DNA of 64,000 bases from Vibrio chagasii (GTDB lineage Bacteria > Pseudomonadota > Gammaproteobacteria > Enterobacterales > Vibrionaceae): NCBI RefSeq assembly GCF_002954585.1, contig NZ_MSCI01000001.1:1116001-1180000 (forward strand), read 5' to 3'. This document shows positions 40,786 to 49,654 of the stretch, piece by piece. The notes under the pieces were generated by a model. That model did no database searches and had not been told where the DNA came from. It saw only the letters and a list, made by a program, of their open reading frames with translations. Both the position numbers and the translations under genes were made by a program. The first letter of the stretch is position 1. Every line of letters begins with the position of its first letter.

Positions 40786-42036
40786 ATGAAGAAAATGACC
40801 TTGGTATTTGCGCTGACGATGGCCCAAATTGCATCAGCTCAGGCAGAGACATCAATGCCTTTAGACTCAACAATGCCCGACGAAGTAACACAAGAGCAGA
40901 TGCTTGATACACAAACATACGTAAGATGCTGGTACCGATCCGACATATCAAATGACTCGGTCGCGACGGATTGGAAATGGGCAAGAGACAAAGAGGGCAA
41001 TTATTACACCATTGAGGGATATTGGTGGTCACCCTCCGCGTATAAAAACATGTTCTTCAGTGAAACTCCGCAATCAGAAATTAAACAACGTTGTGATGAA
41101 ACCCTAGACCTTAAGCATGATGCCGCAGATATCACGTATTTTGCAGCAGACAGTCGTTTCTCCTACAACCATTCGATATGGACTAATGACGAAGAACGCC
41201 AAGAGAATCAAATTAATCGAATCATCACATTTGGAGATAGCCTTTCTGACACTGGGAACTTATTCAACGGCTCGCAGTGGGTGTTTCCAAACGCCAACTC
41301 GTGGTTCTTAGGTCACTTCTCAAACGGCTTGGTCTGGACTGAATACTTGGCAAAAGAGAAAAAGATACCGCTTTACAACTGGGCAGTTGGTGGAGCAGCA
41401 GGCACAAATCAGTATGGCGTGCTCAAAGGTGTTTATGATCAAGTGACGTCATACTTAAGATATATGGAAGCAGCTAAAAACTATAAACCGGAAAACTCAC
41501 TGTTTACTTTAGAGTTTGGACTCAACGACTTTATGAATTACGATCGCTCTGTCGTCGATGTAAAAGCCGATTTTAGTAGCGCGCTTATTCGGCTAACAGG
41601 GTCTGGCGCTCAAAACATCTTGCTATTTACACTTCCAGACGCAACTAAGGCACCACAATTTAAGTATACGAGCGACGCGGAAACAGAGCTCGTAAGACGT
41701 AAAATTATCGAGTTCAATCTCTTTATCGAAGAACAGGTGAGCTACTACAAGCAAAGAGGACTCAATATCGTTCTATTCGATGCTTACACTCTGTTTAATA
41801 GCATTACCGAGAACCCGCAGCAACATGGTTTCCAAAACGCAACTGAACCCTGTTTAGACATCCAACGTCACTCTGCGGCCGATTATCTCTACCAGCATAA
41901 CCTTACCAATGAATGTGCAGCCTATGGTTCAGACCATTATGTCTTTTGGGGGGTAACTCATCCTACGACCGCAGTACACAAATATCTCGCAGAGCATATT
42001 CTCATGACTCATTTATCGACCTTTAACTTTGACTAG
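40786..42036 (+). CDS. tlh: Secreted GDSL lipase, thermolabile haemolysin type
   Basis: 416 residues from ATG 40786; an in-frame TTG at 40765 is weaker. Signal peptide MKKMTLVFALTMAQIASA. An N-terminal about 120-residue Vibrio-TLH domain (RCWYRSDISNDSVATDWKWARD) precedes the SGNH/GDSL hydrolase domain: GDSLSDTGN with Ser152, WAVGGAAG, GLNDFM, and the catalytic His392 in WGVTHPT. Family members (TLH/LDH, lecithinase) act on phosphatidylcholine as phospholipase A/lysophospholipase and lyse red cells. A strong terminator lies about 180 bases on. Confidence 0.9.
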   Translation: MKKMTLVFALTMAQIASAQAETSMPLDSTMPDEVTQEQMLDTQTYVRCWYRSDISNDSVATDWKWARDKEGNYYTIEGYWWSPSAYKNMFFSETPQSEIKQRCDETLDLKHDAADITYFAADSRFSYNHSIWTNDEERQENQINRIITFGDSLSDTGNLFNGSQWVFPNANSWFLGHFSNGLVWTEYLAKEKKIPLYNWAVGGAAGTNQYGVLKGVYDQVTSYLRYMEAAKNYKPENSLFTLEFGLNDFMNYDRSVVDVKADFSSALIRLTGSGAQNILLFTLPDATKAPQFKYTSDAETELVRRKIIEFNLFIEEQVSYYKQRGLNIVLFDAYTLFNSITENPQQHGFQNATEPCLDIQRHSAADYLYQHNLTNECAAYGSDHYVFWGVTHPTTAVHKYLAEHILMTHLSTFNFD

Positions 42037-42209
42037 TAAAATTTGCCTGGAATGACACTATTCGCCTCATAACGCCATTAACATTTTATCGCAAACTCAA
42101 TGTTGTCGACGGAAGTCAATGTACTCAAATACTGTTATACCCAGCTCTTAGAAACGGGTCGTGAGCGAAGTTTGAAATAGACTAAGGAAAAGTAGAGAAA
42201 CATCGATAC

Positions 42210-42240
42210 AAAAAAACCGCCTGTATAGGCGGTTTTTATT
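42210..42240. terminator. Bidirectional terminator, tlh / DEAD-box gene
   Basis: AAAACCGCCT-GTAT-AGGCGGTTTT, a perfect ten-base stem with T runs on both sides. Confidence 0.9.
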
Positions 42241-42282
42241 TGTATTCATTTTATCAGCACAGGCGCTTGGACTCGCAAGAAA

Positions 42283-43614
42283 TTACTCGTCGTCCACTTT
42301 TGGCGCAACTTTCTTCTTAGGGATAAACACGCTATCACCCACAGCCACATTTTGGTGGAAACTCTTATCGCGTTTAACTGGCTTCTTCGCTGTCTTCTTC
42401 GCTTGAGGTTTGCCCGCTTTCTTAGCTGGACCGCCCTTCTTAAAGGCTGGCTTACGAGGCTTAATGCCTTTGAACTTGCCTTTAAGGCCTTCAAGAACTG
42501 AGAAGTTAAGATCTTGCTGCAGGTAAAGCTCAACGCGCTTAAAGCTGTCCCAGTCTTTTGGACCAACCAAAGAGATTGCATCACCTTTATTACCAGCACG
42601 GCCTGTACGACCAACGCGGTGAACGTACTCTTCGGTGTGCTTAGGCATATCAAAGTTGATAACATGGCTCACATTTGGAATATCAATACCACGTGACGCA
42701 ACATCTGTTGTTACTAGAATCTTGTAAACCGCACGCTCAAATTGACTCATGATGGCATTACGTTGCGTTTGGTTTAGGTTGCCACTCAGTGCAACCGCTT
42801 TTAGTTTCTTCTCGTTAAGCTTGTCAGTTAGACGATCAGTATCAGCACGAGTAGCCGTAAAGATCATAACCTGACGGTACTCAGCCTCTTCCAGAACGCG
42901 ATCTAAAATCGCCTCTTTATGATCCAAGTGGTCACACAGGTAGAACTTCTGCGTGATATCAAGGTGCTGCTCATTCGATACACCTACTGAAATACGCTTA
43001 GGTGCGTCTAGCATCTCATTAGCAATATCGTTCACTTCTGCGTGATCAAGCGTTGCAGAGAACATCAAGGTTTGACGACGACGGTGTTTAGCGGCATTCG
43101 CAATACGGCGCAGCTCAGGTGCAAAGCCTAGATCAAGCATTCGGTCTGCTTCATCAAGGATCAGTGTTTCAACACCATCTAGGAACAATGAGCGGTGCTC
43201 TAGGTGATCGGCTAAACGGCCAGGAGTCGCTACGATAAAACGAGGGTATTTACGAAGTGCTTTAACCTGATCATTAAAGTTCTCACCGCCTAGGATAAGA
43301 GTCGCTTCATAAGACAGACCGCCCAGCATGCTACGTAGCTCGCCATATACCTGCTTAGCCAACTCACGAGTAGGAGCCAAGATTACACCACGAGGATCAC
43401 GAGCAGAAAACGCTTTGGTTTTTAATGCTTTGTGAATCATCGGCAAAACAAACGCCAATGTTTTACCTGAACCCGTTTTTGATGAAGCCAATAGATCCTT
43501 ACCGGCAATAGCAACAGGGATCGCTTTCGATTGGATCTCTGTCGCTTTCTTAAAGTCGTAATGTTTTAAGTTCTTCAGTAAGCGGTTATCTAAGCCTAAA
43601 TCTTTAAAGTGCAA
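42283..43614 (-). CDS. DEAD-box ATP-dependent RNA helicase
   Basis: 443 residues. Q motif TEIQSKAIP, motif I ASSKTGSGKT (43-52), Ia PTRELAKQ, II DEAD (154-157), III SAT (186-188), V TDVASRGIDIP, VI HRVGRTGRAG. The last 70 residues are a Lys/Pro/Ala-rich basic tail (KPAFKKGGPAKKAGKPQAKK) likely to bind RNA. Start is TTG 43614 with GGAGAG five bases upstream. Remodels RNA, probably in ribosome assembly or cold growth. RhlE/SrmB-like, but I cannot assign the exact orthologue. Confidence 0.92.
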   Translation of the reverse strand: MHFKDLGLDNRLLKNLKHYDFKKATEIQSKAIPVAIAGKDLLASSKTGSGKTLAFVLPMIHKALKTKAFSARDPRGVILAPTRELAKQVYGELRSMLGGLSYEATLILGGENFNDQVKALRKYPRFIVATPGRLADHLEHRSLFLDGVETLILDEADRMLDLGFAPELRRIANAAKHRRRQTLMFSATLDHAEVNDIANEMLDAPKRISVGVSNEQHLDITQKFYLCDHLDHKEAILDRVLEEAEYRQVMIFTATRADTDRLTDKLNEKKLKAVALSGNLNQTQRNAIMSQFERAVYKILVTTDVASRGIDIPNVSHVINFDMPKHTEEYVHRVGRTGRAGNKGDAISLVGPKDWDSFKRVELYLQQDLNFSVLEGLKGKFKGIKPRKPAFKKGGPAKKAGKPQAKKTAKKPVKRDKSFHQNVAVGDSVFIPKKKVAPKVDDE

Positions 43615-43975
43615 AGGACTCTCCAGTCATGATGGTATTGAATAAAATTATTTTAACGTGACATGATACCGCGAAAATGCTTTATAAGGATAGAGATCAC
43701 AGTAAATTTATCCTTACTAACAAAGTTGTTTAGAGCATTGTATGCGTTGACAACAAAGGGCTGCCTCCATTAAATCAAAGACAAAGCTCTTCAAAATAAG
43801 CTATCTCACAAGTGAGACAGAACGTGATGCTCAGCTAATTACCTCTAAAATTTAGCAATTTCTTTAGTTATTGTTTTTGCGCTTAAAAAATTAGTCGCTA
43901 CAATCATTAATGAAGCGACTATATGATAAAGAATGTATAGCGCATCTTTTGATGTTAAATAAGCAAGGAGTTCTT
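43615..43975. other. Intergenic region upstream of lpp-like gene
   Basis: No gene. A promoter is plausible at TTGCGC (43877-43882), 16 bases, TACAAT (43899-43904), giving a leader of about 65 bases before the lipoprotein. Confidence 0.4.
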
Positions 43976-44242
43976 ATGAATAAGACGTTAATCGCCGCTG
44001 CAGCCTCAGTTTTCATTCTAGCTGGTTGTTCTTCAGAGCCAGAAGAAGCTGCAGTGTCAGAAATGGATCAACTAACTAACCAAGTCGCTCAGCTTACAAG
44101 TGAAGTTGAAGCACTTAAGAGTGATAAAGCAGCAGCAGAAATGAAAGCTCAAGAAGCTTCTGAAGCCGCTATGGCAGCAAAAGAAGAAGCGGATCGTGCT
44201 AACGACCGTATCGACAACATCGCTGAGTCTTACACTAAGTAG
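43976..44242 (+). CDS. lpp: Lpp-like (Braun) outer-membrane lipoprotein
   Basis: 88 residues from ATG 43976, preceded by AAGGAG five bases away (upstream in-frame codons lack such a site). Lipobox LAGC puts the lipidated residue at Cys18. The mature protein is one continuous Ala-rich coiled coil with hydrophobic heptads (MDQLTNQVAQLTSEVEALKSDKAAAEMKAQ), ending Tyr-Thr-Lys; the final Lys is the residue joined to peptidoglycan in Braun lipoprotein. It ties the outer membrane to the wall. The L,D-transpeptidase needed for that link is encoded next door. A terminator follows. Confidence 0.88.
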   Translation: MNKTLIAAAASVFILAGCSSEPEEAAVSEMDQLTNQVAQLTSEVEALKSDKAAAEMKAQEASEAAMAAKEEADRANDRIDNIAESYTK

Positions 44243-44302
44243 TTTGATATTTAAGCGCGATTAAGCTGTAGATTAAATCAGTCGCAAAAGCAGTAAATTG
44301 AT

Positions 44303-44337
44303 AGCACCACCTCTTCGCAGATGTGGTGCTTTTGTTT
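44303..44337 (+). terminator. lpp terminator
   Basis: AGCACCAC / GTGGTGCT stem with a 12-base loop, then TTTGTTTTTT. Confidence 0.87.
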
Positions 44338-44393
44338 TTTGGGGAGAATTTGTGAATCTAGTAGAGCAGCTGCCTCAGCTAAGAAGAAGTGCG

Positions 44394-45353
44394 TTAAAAC
44401 TCAATCACCGGTGGAGCGATTTCAACAGGTACACCATTTTGCGCAAAGATAACCGCTTTGGCTTTTGAATTAGGCAAATCTGCATCTTCAAGCCACCACT
44501 TCAGTTCAACCGGGATTTGTAGTGATTTCTTAGAACCGTCACTTCGAGTTAATGGCTCATGCGCTTCAACAAACACGCTTCGGTCTGGTTCTAACGAGAC
44601 CTTAATCGGCTCATTAATAATCGTCACTTGCTCACCGCGATTCACCTGCTCAAAAAGCCACTCGATATCTTTAGGTTCCATACGGATACATCCGGAACTC
44701 ACACGCAGGCCGATCCCAAAGTCCTTATTGGTGCCGTGTATCAGGTAATCCCCAGCTCCATACGCAAGTCGCAGCGCGTACTCACCTAGAGGGTTTTCTG
44801 GTCCTGCAGGAACAACTTTCGGTAACTCAATACCTTTTTCTAGATACTCTTCACGAATTGACTTAGGCGGCGTCCAGGTCGGGTTTGGTCTCCTTTGGCT
44901 TATCTTGGTGATCATCTCTGGGGTATCACGTCCAATCCTGCCAATACCGACAGGGAATACGTGCACCTGATTTTTCTCTGGCTCGAAGTAGTACAACCTA
45001 AGCTCAGCCAAGTTAATCACTATCCCTTTTCTTGGGGTATCTGGAAGAATGAGACGACTGGGAATACTTAGCACGTAACCTTCAGGGGGAAGAAAAGGAT
45101 CAACACCTTTATTTGCCGCCATTAAAGAAAGAAAACCGATATCGTATTGCTTGGCAATGATGGCTAGCGTTTCACCAGCAGCAACTTCATGCTGTTGTAT
45201 CCGGCCAACAATACGGCTCTCTTTCGGAGGAAGCTCAAAAGTTGCCGCAGAGGCCCACGACGACGCAACCCCAGCAGCAATCAAAGTCCCTTTCACAGTA
45301 AACCTAGTCGTTCGCTGTGCGAGCAAAGCGATCTTACGTATATATATTTTCAT
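44394..45353 (-). CDS. L,D-transpeptidase (YkuD) with LysM domain
   Basis: 319 residues from ATG 45353, where a signal-like segment begins (KGTLIAAGVASSWASA); an ATG at 45362 is possible and the longer frame is not supported. LysM at about 50-98 (HEVAAGETLAIIAKQYDIGFLSLMAANKG) binds glycan. YkuD domain at about 110-250 with HGTNKDFGIG and SSGCIRM, catalytic Cys222 and His206. This matches E. coli ErfK/YbiS/YcfS/YnhG, which attach Lpp to meso-diaminopimelate. Convergent with the lpp-like gene. Periplasmic. Confidence 0.92.
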   Translation of the reverse strand: MKIYIRKIALLAQRTTRFTVKGTLIAAGVASSWASAATFELPPKESRIVGRIQQHEVAAGETLAIIAKQYDIGFLSLMAANKGVDPFLPPEGYVLSIPSRLILPDTPRKGIVINLAELRLYYFEPEKNQVHVFPVGIGRIGRDTPEMITKISQRRPNPTWTPPKSIREEYLEKGIELPKVVPAGPENPLGEYALRLAYGAGDYLIHGTNKDFGIGLRVSSGCIRMEPKDIEWLFEQVNRGEQVTIINEPIKVSLEPDRSVFVEAHEPLTRSDGSKKSLQIPVELKWWLEDADLPNSKAKAVIFAQNGVPVEIAPPVIEF

Positions 45354-45737
45354 AGAGTACATAAGCGTCGAGTTAGGGCAATACAACATACAATTCCTTG
45401 GTTTGCCGTCTTTATCAAAGTTTAGATTATCGCTGATCAAACGTCTCTACAATGTATTGTTGTCTCAAACACCAGATGCAATTGCGCTTTCGTCTATGTG
45501 TTTCCTTTATCTGACCTTTAATTTATCGATACAAAATCGATTGCCTTTACGCTTTCAACAGATTTAGTTATCAATATTAATAAAGCGATAATAGCAGACC
45601 CATTTTGTGACTAACATCTCATGGAGGCTCGTTTTAACTCGCTAATATTGCCTCAACAAAACGAATTCAATTCAACAGAATCGGTAATTGACTAAATTCT
45701 GTTCCTAAAATTACCGTTTAAACTTTGGAGAACGACC
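45354..45737. other. Divergent region between L,D-transpeptidase and deoD
   Basis: No gene. deoD has a clear ribosome-binding site (TTTGGAGAACG); CRP/CytR-type sites were looked for, but none is convincing. Confidence 0.4.
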
Positions 45738-46448
45738 ATGGCTACACCTCATATTAACGCTCAAGCTGGTGATTTCGCAGAAACAGTACTGATGCCGGGT
45801 GACCCGCTTCGCGCAAAATACATTGCTGAAACATTCCTTGATGACGTTAAGCAAGTTTGTGACGTTCGCAACATGTTTGGTTACACAGGCACTTACAAAG
45901 GTAAGAAAGTTTCTGTGATGGGCCACGGTATGGGTATCCCATCAGCTTGCATCTACACACACGAGCTGATCGCTGAGTACGGTGTAAAGAACGTAATTCG
46001 CGTAGGTAGCTGTGGTGCAGTACGTGACGACGTTAAACTTATGGACGTTGTTATCGGTATGGGCGCTTCAACAGACTCTAAAGTTAACCGCATTCGTTTT
46101 AATGACCACGACTTTGCAGCAATCGCTGATTTCGGTCTTCTAGAAGAAGCTGTAAACCAAGCGCGCGCTCAAGAAGTGCCAGTGAAAGTTGGTAACGTAT
46201 TCTCTGCTGACCTATTCTACACACCTGAAGCAGACATCTTCGAGAAGATGGAAAAACTAGGTATCCTAGGTGTAGACATGGAAGCGGCAGGTATCTACGG
46301 CGTTGCTGCAGACCTAGGCGCGAAAGCACTAACAATCCTAACAGTTTCTGACCACATCATCCGTGGTGAAAAACTAAGCTCAGAAGAGCGTCAAAAATCG
46401 TTCAACGACATGATGAAAGTAGCTCTAGAGACAGCTATCAACATCTAA
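45738..46448 (+). CDS. deoD: Purine-nucleoside phosphorylase DeoD
   Basis: 236 residues, close to E. coli DeoD (239). Shows ATPHINA start (His4), [16 protein letters not shown] phosphate-binding segment, [34 protein letters not shown] (ribose-binding MEA), LTVSDHI with the catalytic Asp. Splits purine (deoxy)nucleosides with phosphate, cytosolic hexamer. Vibrios often carry two copies; this one stands without deoCAB. The following gene begins 82 bases after its stop. Confidence 0.96.
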   Translation: MATPHINAQAGDFAETVLMPGDPLRAKYIAETFLDDVKQVCDVRNMFGYTGTYKGKKVSVMGHGMGIPSACIYTHELIAEYGVKNVIRVGSCGAVRDDVKLMDVVIGMGASTDSKVNRIRFNDHDFAAIADFGLLEEAVNQARAQEVPVKVGNVFSADLFYTPEADIFEKMEKLGILGVDMEAAGIYGVAADLGAKALTILTVSDHIIRGEKLSSEERQKSFNDMMKVALETAINI

Positions 46449-46529
46449 TCATTGATTAACGATACTTTGAAAAGCAATACCCCGCAGCCAAGTTCGCTTG
46501 GCTGCTCAAATAATCCCGAGGGGGAGATC

Positions 46530-47999
46530 GTGTCTAACGACAAGCTGCCAAAAGATGCAGATGGTTTGCAACTCAACTTTTGTAAAACATTGGCGTGTGA
46601 CAACTTTGGCTTGAGCGATGCAAAACGTTATGTTTTGCAACACGCTAACCCTAAGCGTCCAGCGATGGTTTGTCGTGAATGTGGAGCTTTCCCCCCCTTA
46701 CTTAACAATCGTGAAGTGTTAAGCGAACTTCATCGCCTGAGACAACTTCACAGCGATGGGCTCCCTGCCTGTCGTAATGATGATTGCGATAACTTCGGCT
46801 TATCGGTTCATACTCACAAACATCTTTACCATGCCTTCGGCTACAGTGGCGACAGGCAGCGCTATCGATGCAAAGACTGCCAATCAACCTTCGTTGACAA
46901 GTGGTCTGGCTCCAATAAAAAACTCCAGTTCCAAGAGAACCTCATGGGCTTATTGTTCATGGGATATTCTGTACGTGAAATCTGCAGAAAATTAGAGATC
47001 AACCCAAAGACTTTCTATGATCATGTTGACCATATCGCTAGCCGTTGCCGTCGCAAACTCGCGATGATTGATGCTCGATGGGTCAACCATGCCAAAGATT
47101 ATCAGTTCGCCTCTCACTATCAGCGTTTGCAACCGCAAAGCAACAACGGCGTGGTTTGGATCGCGACAGGTGAAGCGCACTCTGGATACATCCTTTGCCA
47201 ACATGTGAATTACTCACAAAATGAAGAGCCTTCAGGCAATGTCGACCACAACCCGTATGATGATGTGGCACGCTTTGTATCCAAAGAGCACTCTTCAGAG
47301 GCAAATCTTGACCTACCACAACGCTCAGACAAGCTAAAAGAGCGTATTGAGCAACAATACCAAGTTATTTTGGCGCGAGGCAACGTTGAAGACCCGATGG
47401 GGAATCTCACAGCATTTAGCTATCCGTCAAAAGGGGCGCTAATTCGACCACCTTATACGTCCTATGCCCACTTCCTGCATGTATTAGACATGTGCGATGA
47501 AAATAAGCACGTAGCGATCTATATGCCACAAGATCCATTACTAAGATCTGCCGCCCTAAGCATTTGTTTGCCGCGTATACAGAGTCAAAATATTGACCTT
47601 ATGTACGTAGAGGAAGATTCCGGATGGCAAGACGATCACAGTTTTGAAAAGATCGACATTGTTCATATGAGTTGGTGGCGCGATCGTTGGGCTATTGCTA
47701 ATCAAGGTGATAAACAGAAAGGTATCTGCTACCTAACAGGTAACAATCCAGAGCCAAAACAGTGGTTTAATACTGCTTCAATTCAACAAACTAAATTTTA
47801 TCAAGAGCGTTTTCAGGTGCTATTTGATAGCTTTATTAATGAGCCTAGACGTAAGCTTCGTCCTGGTGGCATTCTTCCATTACTCGACATATTTAGAGCT
47901 TGGCACAATCTGTGCTACCAAGATAAGCAAGGGCTTACGGCAGCGCAACGCTTAGGTGTAGCGGAACAACCATTGACCCTAAAGCAACTACTTTCATAG
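46530..47999 (+). CDS. Double zinc-ribbon/HTH protein resembling a domesticated transposase
   Basis: 489 residues from GTG 46530, chosen because GAGGGGGAG lies just upstream; an in-frame TTG at 46452 would add 26 residues. Two successive four-Cys modules of the same design: Cys18-x4-Cys23 with Cys48-x2-Cys51, and Cys81-x4-Cys86 with Cys113-x2-Cys116. Both share C-x4-CDNFGLS, so they are an internal duplication. Next comes a helix-turn-helix at about 142-170 (MGYSVREICRKLEINPKTFYDHV). The fingers plus HTH resemble InsA/IS1-type transposase N-termini. The remaining 300 residues lack a clear DDE triad. No inverted repeats flank the gene. Function unknown; DNA binding is likely. Confidence 0.75.
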   Translation: MSNDKLPKDADGLQLNFCKTLACDNFGLSDAKRYVLQHANPKRPAMVCRECGAFPPLLNNREVLSELHRLRQLHSDGLPACRNDDCDNFGLSVHTHKHLYHAFGYSGDRQRYRCKDCQSTFVDKWSGSNKKLQFQENLMGLLFMGYSVREICRKLEINPKTFYDHVDHIASRCRRKLAMIDARWVNHAKDYQFASHYQRLQPQSNNGVVWIATGEAHSGYILCQHVNYSQNEEPSGNVDHNPYDDVARFVSKEHSSEANLDLPQRSDKLKERIEQQYQVILARGNVEDPMGNLTAFSYPSKGALIRPPYTSYAHFLHVLDMCDENKHVAIYMPQDPLLRSAALSICLPRIQSQNIDLMYVEEDSGWQDDHSFEKIDIVHMSWWRDRWAIANQGDKQKGICYLTGNNPEPKQWFNTASIQQTKFYQERFQVLFDSFINEPRRKLRPGGILPLLDIFRAWHNLCYQDKQGLTAAQRLGVAEQPLTLKQLLS

Positions 48000-48184
48000 A
48001 AACGTACCTCTAGATGATTATTCGGGAACTCATTGATTTTTAAGTAACAACATGAGGTAACACCCATAATTGGAAAAGATACGTGTTCCTTTAGTGCTCT
48101 AAGAAAGATAATTAGTGCTTATCCTAAATCACACTCTTATAATGATTGTGTTATCAATATTTTCGATAATTACGGATCTAAGCC

Positions 48185-49654
48185 TTGGACAAAAATCAGT
48201 ACCTTCTTGAAACAGAACTAGAACAACTCAAAACTCGTGTCGACTCTGAACCGCTGGTGATCCTTGAGATTGCCCAGCAATGCCTCGTCAGATCTGAGCA
48301 AGTTCTGTTTGAAGAAGGAGCGATCCAATCGCTTATGTTAATGGCGAGATGTTGCTGGAGCCTGATGGATTACCAAAAAGGTTTAAAGTACGTCAAAGAA
48401 GCCTATAAGCGCCAAAGCCGATTAGACACCGACCTTTTTCTTCCTGAAATCCTTCACTTACATGCGCTCCAATATTGGGGACAAGCCAAGTACTATTCTG
48501 CACAACAGTTCTGGATCAATGCGCTAGAGCAATCTGCACTGGTCGATGAAGTCGAAATACAGATCGAATGCCTGATTGGTCTGGGCAACATCTGGCGAAT
48601 TACTCACGAATATAAGCTGGCTCGTTCAACACACCAACTCGCGGTAAAAGTGGCAAACAACAGCCGCATTGGTTGGCTTGAAGGCAAAGCAAGAATCCTT
48701 CTCGCGTGGGATTACTACCTGCTCAACAACTATGTTGAAATGCTGTCGGTGTTAGATGGTGCGGAAGAAGCGTTAAAAGGACACAAAGACAACACTTGGC
48801 ATGCCGAGGTGTGGGACTTCAGAGGCCTTGCATTACTTGGGCTTGAGCGTTTAGACGACGCTGAGCGTGCCACAGCCAAAGCGCACAAACTTGCGGTTGA
48901 ACACAACCTTGTGTGGATGAAAGCCCACTCTTATATTAGCCGCGCGCGCTTAGAGTTACTCAGAAAGAGACCAGAGCAAGCCGCAGAGTTACTTAGGCTT
49001 GCGGAAGAGTCAGCAAACGAATTTGATAATGGTGAGCTACTCAGCCAAATCTGTTATCAGCAATCTTTGGTCGCAGAAGAAAACCAAGATTTTAAAGCCG
49101 CTTTAATCGCCTTTAAGAAGTACCGTCAATATTCTATCGGTATGCTTCGAGAACAAACCACTCGCGTGGGTTTAGATAAAGCGCGCAGTTCAAAACGCCA
49201 ACTCGAACAAAGAGCGAGAAAGCTCATCAACCGCATTCGTGGCCAACACGAGTATGACCCAGAAAAGCATCTCTCTTATGTTGTGTCTGAAACCTTTTGG
49301 TGGGAACAACTGGTTCTGTTCAAAACAGAACTTAAGCGTTCAAATCACAGCATTATTATGTTTCAACACGTCGATCCCGACTATTTAGATGTCTGTACCG
49401 AAATCGCTCACACCTTGTGTAATCAAGATGACTTCATTTCAAGGCTCAGTTCCGAGCGTGTTGCGCTCATGCTCTCTGAAAAAGGCGAAGCCGCAGAGCA
49501 AACCTTCCAAACTCTAAGCACCATGCTTGATATTTATCCATGGCATAGAAAAGGATTAAAAGGTTCAAAACCAACCGTCAGCCTCAATGACATTTTGACG
49601 TTCCCATTCACTCTGGAACAACTAGAAGAAGACGATGTCGAGGTAAGAGTTTGA
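48185..49654 (+). CDS. TPR protein with degenerate GGDEF-like C-terminus
   Basis: 489 residues starting at TTG 48185 (ACGGAT upstream; no ATG nearby). TPR-like helical repeats fill about 35-315 (LRLAEESANEFDNGELLSQICYQQSL, DFKAALIAFKKYRQYS), followed by a basic coiled coil at about 320-350. The last 120 residues align in pattern with a GGDEF domain (LFKTELKRSNHSIIMFQHVD, then DDFISRLSSERVALMLSEKGEA), but the GGDEF residues are replaced by SSERV and the DxLTGLxNRR block is absent. Probably non-catalytic. Its stop codon overlaps the start of an intact TPR-GGDEF gene. Confidence 0.72.
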   Translation: MDKNQYLLETELEQLKTRVDSEPLVILEIAQQCLVRSEQVLFEEGAIQSLMLMARCCWSLMDYQKGLKYVKEAYKRQSRLDTDLFLPEILHLHALQYWGQAKYYSAQQFWINALEQSALVDEVEIQIECLIGLGNIWRITHEYKLARSTHQLAVKVANNSRIGWLEGKARILLAWDYYLLNNYVEMLSVLDGAEEALKGHKDNTWHAEVWDFRGLALLGLERLDDAERATAKAHKLAVEHNLVWMKAHSYISRARLELLRKRPEQAAELLRLAEESANEFDNGELLSQICYQQSLVAEENQDFKAALIAFKKYRQYSIGMLREQTTRVGLDKARSSKRQLEQRARKLINRIRGQHEYDPEKHLSYVVSETFWWEQLVLFKTELKRSNHSIIMFQHVDPDYLDVCTEIAHTLCNQDDFISRLSSERVALMLSEKGEAAEQTFQTLSTMLDIYPWHRKGLKGSKPTVSLNDILTFPFTLEQLEEDDVEVRV

